From NCBI GenBank assembly GCA_018830105.1, contig JAHJTC010000006.1:124001-188000 (forward strand): 64,000 nt of DNA, written 5' to 3'. Numbering within the stretch: the first letter of the stretch is position 1; every line of letters begins with the position of its first letter. The DNA is from Bacteroidota bacterium (GTDB lineage Bacteria; Bacteroidota; Bacteroidia; Bacteroidales; F082). This document shows positions 53,303 through 62,186 of the stretch, one piece after another. The notes beneath the pieces are model-generated. The model saw nothing but the letters and a program-made list of their open reading frames with translations, was not told the origin of the DNA and searched no databases. Position numbers and translations under genes: made by a program.

Positions 53303-53471
53303 AAATACTAGTTTTTGGAGCTAAGATAGTTTTTTGGTACTAAAAACGATGCTTTTCCTGACGAAAATGTGATTGGCTACAAAACGAATTTACGACAATC
53401 TGCTGCTTCTGAAGTTTATGAATATAATATAAGGTAAACTGTTCGATGGAATTGAGTAAAATTTGAGCCGG

Positions 53472-53882
53472 TTAAAACAGGCTGAGCTTACTGCTAAAAC
53501 CTTTGTGCATTAAGCGCTCAACACCAAAAAGTAACAACAAAGCGGGTATAACCGCAAGGCTAACTGAAGGCAGGTTACTGACGGTTTCTGCTAGGGTAGT
53601 CAGTATTTCGCGCTTACCTTGAAAAAACTGGCCTGAAAACTGCATTAATTGAAAAAGAGCTGTGTTCACAAAACTAAAATCTGCCAACACAATAATACTG
53701 AGAAGGCCTGCCAATAAGCTTGTGATAAGCATATACCGTTCGGGGAGCATCTTGTGATCCACGATATTTTCGGCGGCTTGTGCTTCAATTTTTTGCATCA
53801 CCTGATCAGCAAAGCCATTGCTGACCTTTTCCTTTGGAATTTTTCCAAGCAGTTTGCTGATATAATTCTCATTTGGATTCAT
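53472..53882 (-). CDS. Membrane protein coupled to the ECF sigma factor, possible anti-sigma factor
   Basis: A 136-residue protein. The N-terminal 50 residues are soluble (NPNENYISKLLGKIPKEKVSNGFADQVMQKIE), followed by two hydrophobic helices (about 51-68 and 104-122). It starts 14 bases inside the end of the sigma factor gene, a classic sigma/anti-sigma coupling. The N-terminus has no zinc anti-sigma HxxxCxxC motif, so if it is an anti-sigma factor it is of a different type. The role is inferred from position. Confidence 0.7.
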   Translation of the reverse strand: MNPNENYISKLLGKIPKEKVSNGFADQVMQKIEAQAAENIVDHKMLPERYMLITSLLAGLLSIIVLADFSFVNTALFQLMQFSGQFFQGKREILTTLAETVSNLPSVSLAVIPALLLLFGVERLMHKGFSSKLSLF

Positions 53883-54456
53883 GGCAATATATTTTGTGTG
53901 TGTTTGATAACGAATTTTCTTCCATAAGTTGTGCCAGTTTTTTGCGGGTTCTGAAAAGCTTCACTTTAACATTCGACTCGCTCCAGCCACCTATTTTACT
54001 TATTTCAGCAATTGAAAGTTCTTGCATATAAAATAAACCAAGCAGTCCGCGCTCCTCCGCTGTTAGCTTTTGCATGGCTTTTTCCAGTATTTTCAAGTCC
54101 TGATCCTCTTCGGTCAGCGGTTCTGTAAACTCATCTGCAATCAGCTGCTCATGCCCCGAAAAAGAAACAAGACTAATTGCCCGCACCGATTTCTGCTGTC
54201 GATACCGGCTAATTGACAGATGATAAGCGATGCGATAAAGCCAGGTCGAAAAAAGCGCATTTCCTCTGAAAGTCGATAATTTTTCATAGGCTTTCAAAAA
54301 GCAAAGCTGTGCAGTGTCTTCTGCTTCCTCACGTTGCTGCAAAACACGCATGGCGATGCTCATCACCATATCCTGGTATTTTACGACCAGTTTTTTGTAA
54401 TCCTTACTATTGCCTGCCAGCACAGCATTAATTATGGCGATATCTTCGTCCTGCAT
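53869..54456 (-). CDS. ECF-type RNA polymerase sigma factor
   Basis: A 195-residue sigma-70 family factor with regions 2 and 4 only. Region 2: YKKLVVKYQDMVMSIAMRVLQQ, AEDTAQLCFLKAYEKLSTF and ALFSTWLYRIAYHLSISRYR. Region 4: LTAEERGLLGLFYMQELSIAEISKIGGWSESNVKVKLFRTRKKL. It is co-transcribed with the overlapping membrane protein gene and divergent from the M64 peptidase gene (74 bases between starts). Control of that neighbour or of an envelope response is possible but not shown. Confidence 0.93.
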   Translation of the reverse strand: MQDEDIAIINAVLAGNSKDYKKLVVKYQDMVMSIAMRVLQQREEAEDTAQLCFLKAYEKLSTFRGNALFSTWLYRIAYHLSISRYRQQKSVRAISLVSFSGHEQLIADEFTEPLTEEDQDLKILEKAMQKLTAEERGLLGLFYMQELSIAEISKIGGWSESNVKVKLFRTRKKLAQLMEENSLSNTHKIYCHESK

Positions 54457-54530
54457 ATTCTCTCATTGGACGCTATAACTTTTGTTTAGTTACAGAAAAG
54501 CTATAAATTTACATCATAAATTTAAACCAA

Positions 54531-55802
54531 ATGTACAGAAAAATAGTAGCTTTTAGCCTGATGTTCATAAGTTTATCAGCCATGGCGCAGTTTGATAGTA
54601 TTTTTTATAACAAAAGTTTGCGCCTTGATTATGTGCACGCAGGCACTGCTGATGATGAATGGGTTGCTTTGGACAAACTTCTTGAATCAAGCTATTGGGG
54701 AGGTTCCAAAACAAAATTGATTGATAGCCTGCGTTATGGAAAATATTTTTTTGAGCTGTTTGATAAAGCTACCGACAGTTGTATTTATTCACGGGGATAT
54801 GGAAGTCTTTTTGGCGAATGGCAAACTACTGATGAAGCGCATCAATCCATGCGTAGTTTTCATGAAACAATACTGATGCCCTACCCACGAGATGCTGCCA
54901 GCGTGGTGCTTTACAGTCGATCGTTCGCGGGAGAATGGGACACTTTGTTTAGCCTGGATATTGACCCCGACAGTTATTTTATCAGGCCTGCCCCTGATCC
55001 AAAATGGCCGGTGATGCACGTTTCGGGTGATAGGCCCCCGGAAGACGCTGTGGATATTGTGATTTTGCCCGATGGCTATACGATGGATGAACTGGGTAAA
55101 TTTATTGAAGATGTTCAATTTTTTAAAGAGAGCCTTTTTGCTTTTGAGCCCTATGCTTCATGGCAGGATAAGTTTTCGATTCGGGCTGTGCTGGCGCCTT
55201 CTGATCATAGCGGCATTGCCGTTCCGGCCGAAGATCATTGGCCTCAGACAGTTCTTTCATCAAACTTTTACACTTTTGATAGTGAGCGATATTGCATGAG
55301 TTACGACAATAAAAGTATTCGTGATCTGGCCGGACAAGTGCCTTACGACCAAATTTATATCCTGGCTAATACCCAAAAATATGGAGGTGGCGGCATTTAT
55401 AATTGCTATGGGTTAAGCACAACTGGCAATCAACTTTCGGCAAAAATTTTCGTTCACGAGTTTGGCCATTCCTTTGCAGGCTTGGGTGATGAATATTTCG
55501 ACAGCTCAACGGCCTATGATGAATTTTATAACCTGAAAATTGAACCCTGGGAACCCAATTTGACCACACTTGTAAATTTTGACAGTAAATGGAAAAGCCT
55601 GCTCCATTCAGATACTCCCATTCCAACTATTGCGGCTGATAGTATGAAGTCGGTTGTGGGCGTTTTTGAAGGCGGAGGATACGTGGCCAAAGGCATGTTT
55701 CGCCCCAAGATGGATTGCCTGATGCACACTTTTAAGGAAGAAAAGTTCTGCGAAGTCTGTGAAAGCGCCATTATCAGGATGATTCGTTTTTACAGTGAAT
55801 AA
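54531..55802 (+). CDS. Secreted M64 (IgA peptidase-type) metallopeptidase
   Basis: A 423-residue exported protein: signal peptide (1-20, SAMAQ), a beta-rich N-terminal domain, and a C-terminal zinc peptidase domain with HEFGHSFAGLGDEY (309-322). This extended HExxH...GD motif is typical of peptidase family M64, named for the IgA-cleaving enzyme of Clostridium ramosum. DIVILPDGYTMDEL and KMDCLMHTFKEEKFCEVC are further family segments. No T9SS sorting domain is present, so it is probably periplasmic or released another way. The natural substrate in this organism is unknown. Confidence 0.88.
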   Translation: MYRKIVAFSLMFISLSAMAQFDSIFYNKSLRLDYVHAGTADDEWVALDKLLESSYWGGSKTKLIDSLRYGKYFFELFDKATDSCIYSRGYGSLFGEWQTTDEAHQSMRSFHETILMPYPRDAASVVLYSRSFAGEWDTLFSLDIDPDSYFIRPAPDPKWPVMHVSGDRPPEDAVDIVILPDGYTMDELGKFIEDVQFFKESLFAFEPYASWQDKFSIRAVLAPSDHSGIAVPAEDHWPQTVLSSNFYTFDSERYCMSYDNKSIRDLAGQVPYDQIYILANTQKYGGGGIYNCYGLSTTGNQLSAKIFVHEFGHSFAGLGDEYFDSSTAYDEFYNLKIEPWEPNLTTLVNFDSKWKSLLHSDTPIPTIAADSMKSVVGVFEGGGYVAKGMFRPKMDCLMHTFKEEKFCEVCESAIIRMIRFYSE

Positions 55803-55815
55803 TCAATAAAGTCAT

Positions 55816-55846
55816 TTGGCGCTATTGCAGCTTTTTGCTATTTTTG
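55816..55846 (+). promoter_or_regulatory. Bacteroidota-type promoter for ptb-buk
   Basis: TTG (55816-55818), 20-bp spacer, TATTTTTG (55839-55846): exact consensus, 50 bases before the ptb ATG. Confidence 0.7.
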
Positions 55847-55896
55847 CCGTCTTAATGTGAAGAAATTAACAATACCAATAAATTTTATCATCACCT

Positions 55897-56805
55897 ATGG
55901 AAATTACTAAACTTGACCAAATGTTTGATGCCTTGCGCAACAGTCCTAAAAAACGCCTTATAGCTGCATTTGCTAATGACGAACACTCAATCAGCGCCGT
56001 AAATATGGCCATTGAGATGGGCCTTGTCGAAGGCACCCTGGTAGGCGATGAGGAAACGATTAATGCGGTATGCAAATCGCACAATATTGATGTTTCAAAG
56101 TTCACCATTGTGCATGAGCCCGATGAAATGAAAGCGGCATACAAGGCCGTGGAAATTATCAATAAAGGTGAGGGAAATTTATTGATGAAAGGATTGGTTA
56201 GTACGGATAAATATATGCGTGCTATACTTGATAAGGAAAAGGGATTGATGAGTAAAGGCGCTGTATTGAGTCATGTTACGGTTATGGAAAATCCAAACTA
56301 TCACAAATTACTCATTGTTGGTGATGTAGCGATCCTGCCTGCGCCCGAAATGCCGGAGAAAATTGCCATCACAAACTACCTTATCCGCACGGCACATGCA
56401 CTGGGGATTGAAAAACCTAAAGTAGCACTAATTTCAGCTTCCGAGCAGGTTTCTTTCAAGATTCAATCCAGTGTTGACGCTGCACTGATAGCGAAAATGG
56501 CCGATCGCGGACAAATTAAAGGTGCTGATGTTGACGGACCGCTGGCCCTGGATGTTGCCATTGATCCGGAAAGTGCTCAAATAAAAAAACTTAGTGGTGC
56601 AGTTGCAGGTAATGCTGATTGTTTGGTTTTCCCGAATATTGAATCTGGCAATGTTTTTTATAAAATGAACACCAAACTTGCCGGAGGCGAACAAGGCGCT
56701 ATTGTGGTTGGAGCCCGCGTTCCTGCTGTGCTCTCATCGCGTGGCGACAGCACAAAAACCAAATTGTATTCTATCGCCCTTGCAGCTTTAACAGCGCAGG
56801 CATAA
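55897..56805 (+). CDS. ptb: Phosphate butyryltransferase
   Basis: A 302-residue enzyme of the phosphate acyltransferase family. It converts butyryl-CoA (or a branched acyl-CoA) and phosphate to acyl phosphate. Family segments seen: MEITKLDQMFDALRN at the start, NLLMKGLVSTDKYMRAILDKEKGL, GDVAILPAPE, and QGAIVVGARVPAVLSSRGDS near the end. It is paired with the kinase gene 45 bases downstream, which fits Ptb-Buk rather than Pta-Ack. Substrate range (butyrate, isobutyrate, isovalerate) is not resolved. Confidence 0.9.
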   Translation: MEITKLDQMFDALRNSPKKRLIAAFANDEHSISAVNMAIEMGLVEGTLVGDEETINAVCKSHNIDVSKFTIVHEPDEMKAAYKAVEIINKGEGNLLMKGLVSTDKYMRAILDKEKGLMSKGAVLSHVTVMENPNYHKLLIVGDVAILPAPEMPEKIAITNYLIRTAHALGIEKPKVALISASEQVSFKIQSSVDAALIAKMADRGQIKGADVDGPLALDVAIDPESAQIKKLSGAVAGNADCLVFPNIESGNVFYKMNTKLAGGEQGAIVVGARVPAVLSSRGDSTKTKLYSIALAALTAQA

Positions 56806-56850
56806 ATTGCCTAGTGCTGAAATGATATTAATTATTTGATCAAAAACCGC

Positions 56851-57927
56851 ATGGAAGACTTCAGAATACTGACGATAAACCCGGGATCAACATCAACAAA
56901 ATTTGCTGTTTTTTCGGGCACTGATCCGATTTTTATTAAAACCATCCGCCACACTACCGAAGAGCTCGAACCTTACGAAAAGATTGCTGATCAGTTTCAT
57001 TTCAGAAAAGAGTTGATTTTAGAGCAGTTGCAAAATGCAGATATTGAGCTAACACAAATAAGGGCTGTCGTTGGTAGAGGTGGTTTGTTAAAGCCAATCG
57101 AATCGGGAGTTTATGAAGTGAATGACACCATGCTTAAGGACTTAAAAAACAGTCCGCTGGGCGAACATGCAAGCAATCTTGGCGGACTTATTGCCCACGA
57201 CATTGCGGCTTCGCTGCCTGACGCCCGTGCTTTTATTGCAAATCCGGTAGTGGTCGATGAATTGGATGATATCGCACGTCTTTCCGGTCATCCGCTGCTT
57301 CAGCGGGTGTCTATTTTCCATGCCTTAAATCAAAAAGCCGTTGCCCGCCAGCATGCCAAAAGTATCATGCGGAAATATGAAGAGATGAACTTGATTGTGG
57401 TTCACCTGGGCGGAGGCATTACAGTTGGAGCACACAAGCATGGACGCGTAGTTGATGTAAATCAGGGCCTCGATGGCGATGGTCCATTTTCGCCCGAACG
57501 CACCGGTACTTTGCCTGTAGCCGCGCTGGCAAGGCTGTGTTTTAGTGGAAAATACAGCCTAAAACAGGTGTTGAAAATGATTAAGGGAGAAGGTGGTTTG
57601 GTAGCTTATCTGGGTACAAATAGCGCCTATGAAGTTGAGCAGCGCGTTCAGGCGGGTGATAAAGAGGCCGAATTGGTATATAAATCAATGGCTTATCAGG
57701 TGGCTAAAGAAATTGGCTCGATGGCTACTGTGATGCATATGCACGTAGATGGTATCCTCATTACCGGGGGAATAGCACACGACAGGTATTTTGTGAATCT
57801 AATTATTGAGCGGGTACACCGCATTGCTCCTGTGCATGTTTATCCCGGAGAGGATGAGTTGAAGGCTTTGGCAATGAATGGATTACGTGTGTTGAGCGGA
57901 GAAGCTGAACCGAAGGTTTACAACTGA
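56851..57927 (+). CDS. buk: Butyrate kinase
   Basis: A 358-residue ASKHA-fold kinase, starting at the ATG 56851. It makes ATP and butyrate from butyryl phosphate. N-terminal phosphate loop LTINPGSTSTKFAVF, VVHLGGGITVGAHKHGRVVDV, GDGPFSPERTGTLPV and ILITGGIAHDRYFV are Buk-type. It is the second gene of the ptb-buk unit, and a 16-bp hairpin terminator follows the stop. Together they form a substrate-level phosphorylation step. Confidence 0.92.
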   Translation: MEDFRILTINPGSTSTKFAVFSGTDPIFIKTIRHTTEELEPYEKIADQFHFRKELILEQLQNADIELTQIRAVVGRGGLLKPIESGVYEVNDTMLKDLKNSPLGEHASNLGGLIAHDIAASLPDARAFIANPVVVDELDDIARLSGHPLLQRVSIFHALNQKAVARQHAKSIMRKYEEMNLIVVHLGGGITVGAHKHGRVVDVNQGLDGDGPFSPERTGTLPVAALARLCFSGKYSLKQVLKMIKGEGGLVAYLGTNSAYEVEQRVQAGDKEAELVYKSMAYQVAKEIGSMATVMHMHVDGILITGGIAHDRYFVNLIIERVHRIAPVHVYPGEDELKALAMNGLRVLSGEAEPKVYN

Positions 57928-57940
57928 TAAGATTTTTTAT

Positions 57941-57988
57941 GAAAAAAAACGCCTGACTATTTAAGCAAAATAGTCAGGCGTTTTATTT
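57941..57988. terminator. Strong bidirectional terminator between buk and proline dehydrogenase genes
   Basis: A perfect 16-bp stem (AAAACGCCTGACTATT, 57947-57962, with its complement 57969-57984) and a 6-nt loop, with A-runs and T-runs on both sides. The flanking genes converge here. Confidence 0.92.
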
Positions 57989-58005
57989 GTAGGTATTCCA
58001 GGCAG

Positions 58006-58923
58006 TTATCCCCTCACAAACAAGGCTTTAATGATGTCCATAGCCATTCCCGGATTTTCTTTCAGGCGACGCGTTGAATAAGCAAACCATTGTTCGCCAA
58101 AGGGCACATAAATACGCATGCGATGACCATCTTCAAGGATTGATTTTCGCAAACCCGGAGTTACGCCATAAAGCATCTGAAACTCATATTTTTCTTTAGG
58201 AACCTGGTATTTCTCTATTAGTTTGTAGGCGCCCTCAACAAGGGGTTTGTCGTGTGTGGCAATCGCTGCATAAATACCTTTTTGAAACATAAGTTCCAGG
58301 TCTTCCAAAAAGTGCTTGTTGATGGTTTCGTATTTCTTGTAAGCAATCTTTTCGGACTCCACATAAATACCTTTGCAAAGCCTGTAATTAACAGGAACAT
58401 CTTCAGTTTGTAGATCAAGCATTTCTCTGATGTCGTTGTTGGTGCGTTTCAGATAGGCCTGAAGTACCAATCCAACATTTTTCGGAAACTCCGCCTTTAA
58501 CTTACGGAAAATGGCTATTTCCATATCAACACATTGCGAATCTTCCATATCCACCCGAACAAAGTTGTTGTAAGATGCCGCTTTGGCAACAATCTCTCTG
58601 ATATAGCGATAAGCAGCGTCTTTGTCGATCAGCAAACCAAACATAGTAGGTTTTAATGAGTAATTGCCATCAATTCCGGCCTGCTGAATGGTTTCGATAA
58701 TGTTTAGGTATTCGTTTTTGTTGGCTTCGGCTTGCTCAAGTTCGGTAATAAACTCGCCAAGTAAATCAACGGTAACCATCATGCCTTCTTCATTGAGTTG
58801 TTTGCTTACGTTTACCGCATCTTCAATTGTTTTGCCGGCGATATAACGTTTTGAAAAAAGCCAAACAAAGCTTTTTGGCATCAAGGGCAGCATGGCTGCA
58901 ATCATTCTATTGAGTAACATCAT
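58006..58923 (-). CDS. Proline dehydrogenase (monofunctional)
   Basis: A 305-residue flavin enzyme that oxidises proline to pyrroline-5-carboxylate. The ProDH barrel shows GMMVTVDLLGEF, YSLKPTMFGLLID, FVRVDMEDSQCVDM, VNYRLCKGIYVES, IATHDKPLVEG, FQMLYGV, and the C-terminal MRIYVPFGEQWFAYSTRRLKENP with the double Arg that binds the substrate carboxylate. The separate length shows it is not fused to the P5C dehydrogenase as in PutA. Partner P5C dehydrogenase is not in the window. Confidence 0.94.
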   Translation of the reverse strand: MMLLNRMIAAMLPLMPKSFVWLFSKRYIAGKTIEDAVNVSKQLNEEGMMVTVDLLGEFITELEQAEANKNEYLNIIETIQQAGIDGNYSLKPTMFGLLIDKDAAYRYIREIVAKAASYNNFVRVDMEDSQCVDMEIAIFRKLKAEFPKNVGLVLQAYLKRTNNDIREMLDLQTEDVPVNYRLCKGIYVESEKIAYKKYETINKHFLEDLELMFQKGIYAAIATHDKPLVEGAYKLIEKYQVPKEKYEFQMLYGVTPGLRKSILEDGHRMRIYVPFGEQWFAYSTRRLKENPGMAMDIIKALFVRG

Positions 58924-59152
58924 GATTTAAAATTTGAAAAATTAATACTCTTTCCCCCCATTTTGTATAAATCCGATTCATTTTAGTAGGTTTTTTAGAA
59001 CCGAATTTAGCCTGCGAAGTTAATAATTCCTTTAATGTGTGAAAAAAATAACAAGTATATTTTATTGTTTAGCATGAAAAATTTAAGGAAGCGAAAATCG
59101 TAGTAAAATTGTTTTTTTTACAAATCAAAAAAAAGGAGGTTTTAATAATTAT

Positions 59153-59183
59153 TTGTTCTTCAAAAGATTAATAACTATCTTTG
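59153..59183 (+). promoter_or_regulatory. Bacteroidota-type promoter for yceD-rpmF-plsX-fabH
   Basis: TTG (59153-59155), 20-bp spacer, TATCTTTG (59176-59183): exact consensus, 25 bases before the GTG start at 59209. Confidence 0.72.
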
Positions 59184-59208
59184 CCGCCCTATTTTTAAGT
59201 GCTTAGAA

Positions 59209-59730
59209 GTGAAATCTTTTCAGGAATTTTTGATCCCATTGGCAGGCTTATCTGCTGGAGAACACCGTTATGAATTTGTCATTGGCGATGCTTTCTTTGC
59301 GCATTTATCCTATGCCGAGATAGAGAAAGGAGACCTTAAGGTGGATTTGCTGCTGGACAAAAGGGACAATATGATCAAGCTTAATTTTTTGTTCGAAGGC
59401 ACTGTTGAAGTGATGTGTGATCGTTGCGCCGATAATTTTAATCTGGCACTTGAAGGCGAAAACTCCCTTTACTTAAAATACGGCGATCATTATCTGGAAG
59501 AATCGGAAGATGTGATTGTATTACCGGCAGATCAGCATCAATTTGATATTAGTCAGCTGCTCTACGAATACATCGTATTGCTGTTGCCACTGAGAAAAGT
59601 ACATCCGGAAGATGAAGATGGGAATTCATTATGTAATCCCGAAGTTATCGCTAAGCTCAACAGCATGAGCGTATCAGAATCTGTTGATCCGCGCTGGGAA
59701 GCACTGAGAAAGCTAAAGAATGACGAATAG
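59209..59730 (+). CDS. yceD: YceD family protein (DUF177)
   Basis: A 173-residue protein with a GTG start, placed 25 bases after a consensus promoter; no earlier in-frame ATG is available. It has the DUF177 pattern: a beta-rich N-terminus, VMCDRCADNFNLALEGENSLYLKYG with a CxxC pair, an acidic middle, and DPRWEALRKL at the end. In many bacteria yceD precedes rpmF and is needed for balanced expression or 23S rRNA accumulation. The neighbourhood here is the standard yceD-rpmF-plsX-fabH order, which supports the call. Confidence 0.9.
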   Translation: MKSFQEFLIPLAGLSAGEHRYEFVIGDAFFAHLSYAEIEKGDLKVDLLLDKRDNMIKLNFLFEGTVEVMCDRCADNFNLALEGENSLYLKYGDHYLEESEDVIVLPADQHQFDISQLLYEYIVLLLPLRKVHPEDEDGNSLCNPEVIAKLNSMSVSESVDPRWEALRKLKNDE

Positions 59731-59772
59731 ATATAGTTTAAGATTAATACAAATTTCAAATAAGTATCAATA

Positions 59773-59961
59773 ATGGCACATCCAAAACGGAAAATCTCTA
59801 AAACAAGAAGAGATAAAAGAAGAACACATTACAAAGCTGAGTTACCAAATCTGGCAAAATGCCCTGTAACAGGCGCTATTCATGTTTATCACAGAGCATA
59901 CTATGTTGATGGTGACTTGTATTACAAAGGTCAGCTTGTTGTAGAAGGTGCTAAAGCATAG
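59773..59961 (+). CDS. rpmF: 50S ribosomal protein L32
   Basis: A 62-residue basic ribosomal protein starting [20 protein letters not shown]. The zinc-ribbon Cys set is mostly missing: one Cys (LAKCP) and His residues remain, so this is the Cys-poor (zinc-independent) type. It follows yceD by 42 bases and precedes plsX by 35 bases. Confidence 0.95.
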   Translation: MAHPKRKISKTRRDKRRTHYKAELPNLAKCPVTGAIHVYHRAYYVDGDLYYKGQLVVEGAKA

Positions 59962-59996
59962 GTGGTATTAACTGCCTAAGCAAATCAAGAAATCCT

Positions 59997-60947
59997 ATGC
60001 GGATCGGACTTGATATATCTGGTGGCGATTTTGCGCCCGAATCTACGCTCAATAGCTTGTCGCTGGTTCTGCCTGAATTAGCAGCAGATGACCAACTTGT
60101 TTTGTTTGGCGAGGAATCCTTTATCCAGGATTTTCTTGCCAGGAACAATTTGAGTGATGATCGATTAGTGGTTGTTCATGCACCTGAAATAATTGAAATG
60201 AACGATTCACCCACTAAGGCTTTTCAACAAAAAAAAGCCTCATCCATCGTCCTCGGTTTTGACTGGTTGCGCAAAGGAAAAATTGATGGCTTTGCCAGCG
60301 CCGGAAATAGTGGAGCAATGATGGTGGGGTCTGTTTATGCCATCAATACTATTCCGGGTGTTATCAGGCCTTCGAGTGCCGTAATGATACCAAAGTTAGA
60401 TGGCGGAAATAATGTGATGCTTGATGTAGGCACAAATCCCGATGCTAAGCCTGATGTATTGTTTCAATATGGATTGCTTGGTTCATTGTATGCGGAGCAT
60501 GTTCTTGGTATTGAACACCCACGCATAGGGCTGCTCAATATCGGGTCAGAAGAAAAGAAGGGCAACTTGCTAGTGCAATCGGCCTATCAGTTGATGAAAG
60601 ATGCCACAGAGTACAACTTTATCGGAAATGTTGAGGGTCGCGATCTTTTTAATGATAAGGCTGATGTAGTAATCACCGATGGTTTTACCGGAAATGTCGT
60701 CATCAAACAAATTCAGGCCATGTACCGCTTGATGGAGAAAAGGCTGCTGCTTGATGATTATTTTAGCCGGTTTAACTACGAAAATCACGGTGGAAGTCCA
60801 ATTATTGGTATCAATAGCGCCGTCGTAATCGGTCATGGGATTAGTAGCCCCCTGGCCATTAAGAATATGATGCTACTCTTGCGTGAGGTGTCTGCTTCTG
60901 GTCTGCACCTTAAAATTAAGCACGCAATCGCTAACTATGGTTTATAA
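59997..60947 (+). CDS. plsX: Phosphate acyltransferase PlsX
   Basis: A 316-residue enzyme that makes acyl phosphate from acyl-ACP for phosphatidic acid synthesis. N-terminus MRIGLDISGGDFAPE, FASAGNSGAMMVGSVYAI, MLDVGTNPDAKP, GLLNIGSEEKKGN, and the catalytic region VVITDGFTGNVVIKQ are all present. It stands between rpmF and fabH, as in many bacteria. Length is close to other PlsX proteins. Confidence 0.95.
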   Translation: MRIGLDISGGDFAPESTLNSLSLVLPELAADDQLVLFGEESFIQDFLARNNLSDDRLVVVHAPEIIEMNDSPTKAFQQKKASSIVLGFDWLRKGKIDGFASAGNSGAMMVGSVYAINTIPGVIRPSSAVMIPKLDGGNNVMLDVGTNPDAKPDVLFQYGLLGSLYAEHVLGIEHPRIGLLNIGSEEKKGNLLVQSAYQLMKDATEYNFIGNVEGRDLFNDKADVVITDGFTGNVVIKQIQAMYRLMEKRLLLDDYFSRFNYENHGGSPIIGINSAVVIGHGISSPLAIKNMMLLLREVSASGLHLKIKHAIANYGL

Positions 60948-60978
60948 TCTTTGTTGATTTACCCTAAATGTGATAGAA

Positions 60979-61977
60979 ATGGCAAAAATACATGCTGCCG
61001 TTACAGGCATACATGCATGGGTTCCTGAGTATATTCTTACCAATAAGGAACTTGAAAAAATGGTTGACACAACCGACGAGTGGATTACTTCCAGAACAGG
61101 AATAAAGGAACGTCATATTCTTCGGGGCGTAGAACAGGGCACCTCAGTATTGGGCACACAGGCTGTAAATGGTTTGCTTGAAAAAACTGGAACCAAGCCG
61201 GAGGAAATCGATATGCTTATTTGTGCAACCGTTACACCAGATATGCAGTTCCCGGCCACGGCGAATATCATCAGCCACAACTGTGGGATAAAAAATGCCT
61301 TTAGTTTTGATATGAATGCAGCCTGCTCGGGTTTATTATATGCCATTGTCACAGCATCAAAATATATTGAGAGTGGAACACACAAAAAAGTGATTGTCGT
61401 TGGTGCCGATAAAATGTCGTCTATTGTTGATTACACTGATCGTTCAACATGTATCATTTTTGGCGATGGTGCCGGAGCGCTTTTGATGGAGCCAGTTCAG
61501 GATGAATTAGGAGTGATGGATGCGATCATGTATAGTGATGGCTCAGGAATGCCTCATCTTCATCAAAAAGCCGGAGGTTCTTCCAAACCTGCTTCACATC
61601 AAACAGTTGATGCTCGTGAGCATTTTATTTATCAGGAAGGACAGGCTGTATTTAAGTTTGCCGTTACTAAAATGGCTGATGTTGCTGTTGAGATTATGAA
61701 GAAAAATCAGCTGAGTTCAGAAGATGTTGCCTGGTTGGTGCCGCATCAGGCTAATTTGCGTATTATTGAAGCTACCGCCAAACGTATGGGGCTGGAGCGA
61801 GAAAAGGTAATGATCAATATTGAGCGATATGGCAATACCACCAGCAGCACGATCCCGCTTTGCCTTTGGGAATGGGAAAAGCAACTCAGGAAAGGTGATA
61901 ATGTTATTTTAGCTGCCTTTGGAGGTGGTTTTACCTGGGGCGCAGTTTACCTAAAATGGGCCTATGATCCCAAGTAG
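60979..61977 (+). CDS. fabH: 3-oxoacyl-ACP synthase III (FabH)
   Basis: A 332-residue condensing enzyme that joins acetyl-CoA (or a branched starter) with malonyl-ACP to begin fatty-acid synthesis. Catalytic triad C116 (AACSGLLYA), H256 (VPHQANLRI) and N286 ([10 protein letters not shown]). The ATG at 60979 is preferred over an in-frame GTG nine bases earlier. It starts 31 bases after plsX in the same transcription unit. Starter preference cannot be read here, but Bacteroidota often use branched starters. Confidence 0.95.
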   Translation: MAKIHAAVTGIHAWVPEYILTNKELEKMVDTTDEWITSRTGIKERHILRGVEQGTSVLGTQAVNGLLEKTGTKPEEIDMLICATVTPDMQFPATANIISHNCGIKNAFSFDMNAACSGLLYAIVTASKYIESGTHKKVIVVGADKMSSIVDYTDRSTCIIFGDGAGALLMEPVQDELGVMDAIMYSDGSGMPHLHQKAGGSSKPASHQTVDAREHFIYQEGQAVFKFAVTKMADVAVEIMKKNQLSSEDVAWLVPHQANLRIIEATAKRMGLEREKVMINIERYGNTTSSTIPLCLWEWEKQLRKGDNVILAAFGGGFTWGAVYLKWAYDPK

Positions 61978-62153
61978 ATAAATTTATTTACAGAATTTAG
62001 AAGGCCTTGTTTTTTTAAGATGAGGCTTTTTTTGTGCGTATTAAACTGCTTTTTCAAGTACACTGAATAGAAACTTTCTAAATTGCTGAAATAGCATGAT
62101 TCAAACGAAAAATTATCAACATTGTGGCTCATGGCGTATGAAATTATTCCTAC

Positions 62154-62175
62154 TTTTGTGAAAAATTTCACAAAA
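62154..62175. promoter_or_regulatory. 22-bp palindrome overlapping the mce promoter, candidate operator
   Basis: Perfect inverted repeat: arm TTTTGTGAAA (62154-62163), AA centre, complementary arm TTTCACAAAA (62166-62175). It overlaps the last five bases of a perfect -7 box (TACTTTTG, 62151-62158) and covers the predicted start site, 11 bases before the mce ATG. No -33 TTG is found at standard spacing, which is common for regulated promoters. Confidence 0.55.
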
Positions 62176-62186
62176 ACATTTACTTC

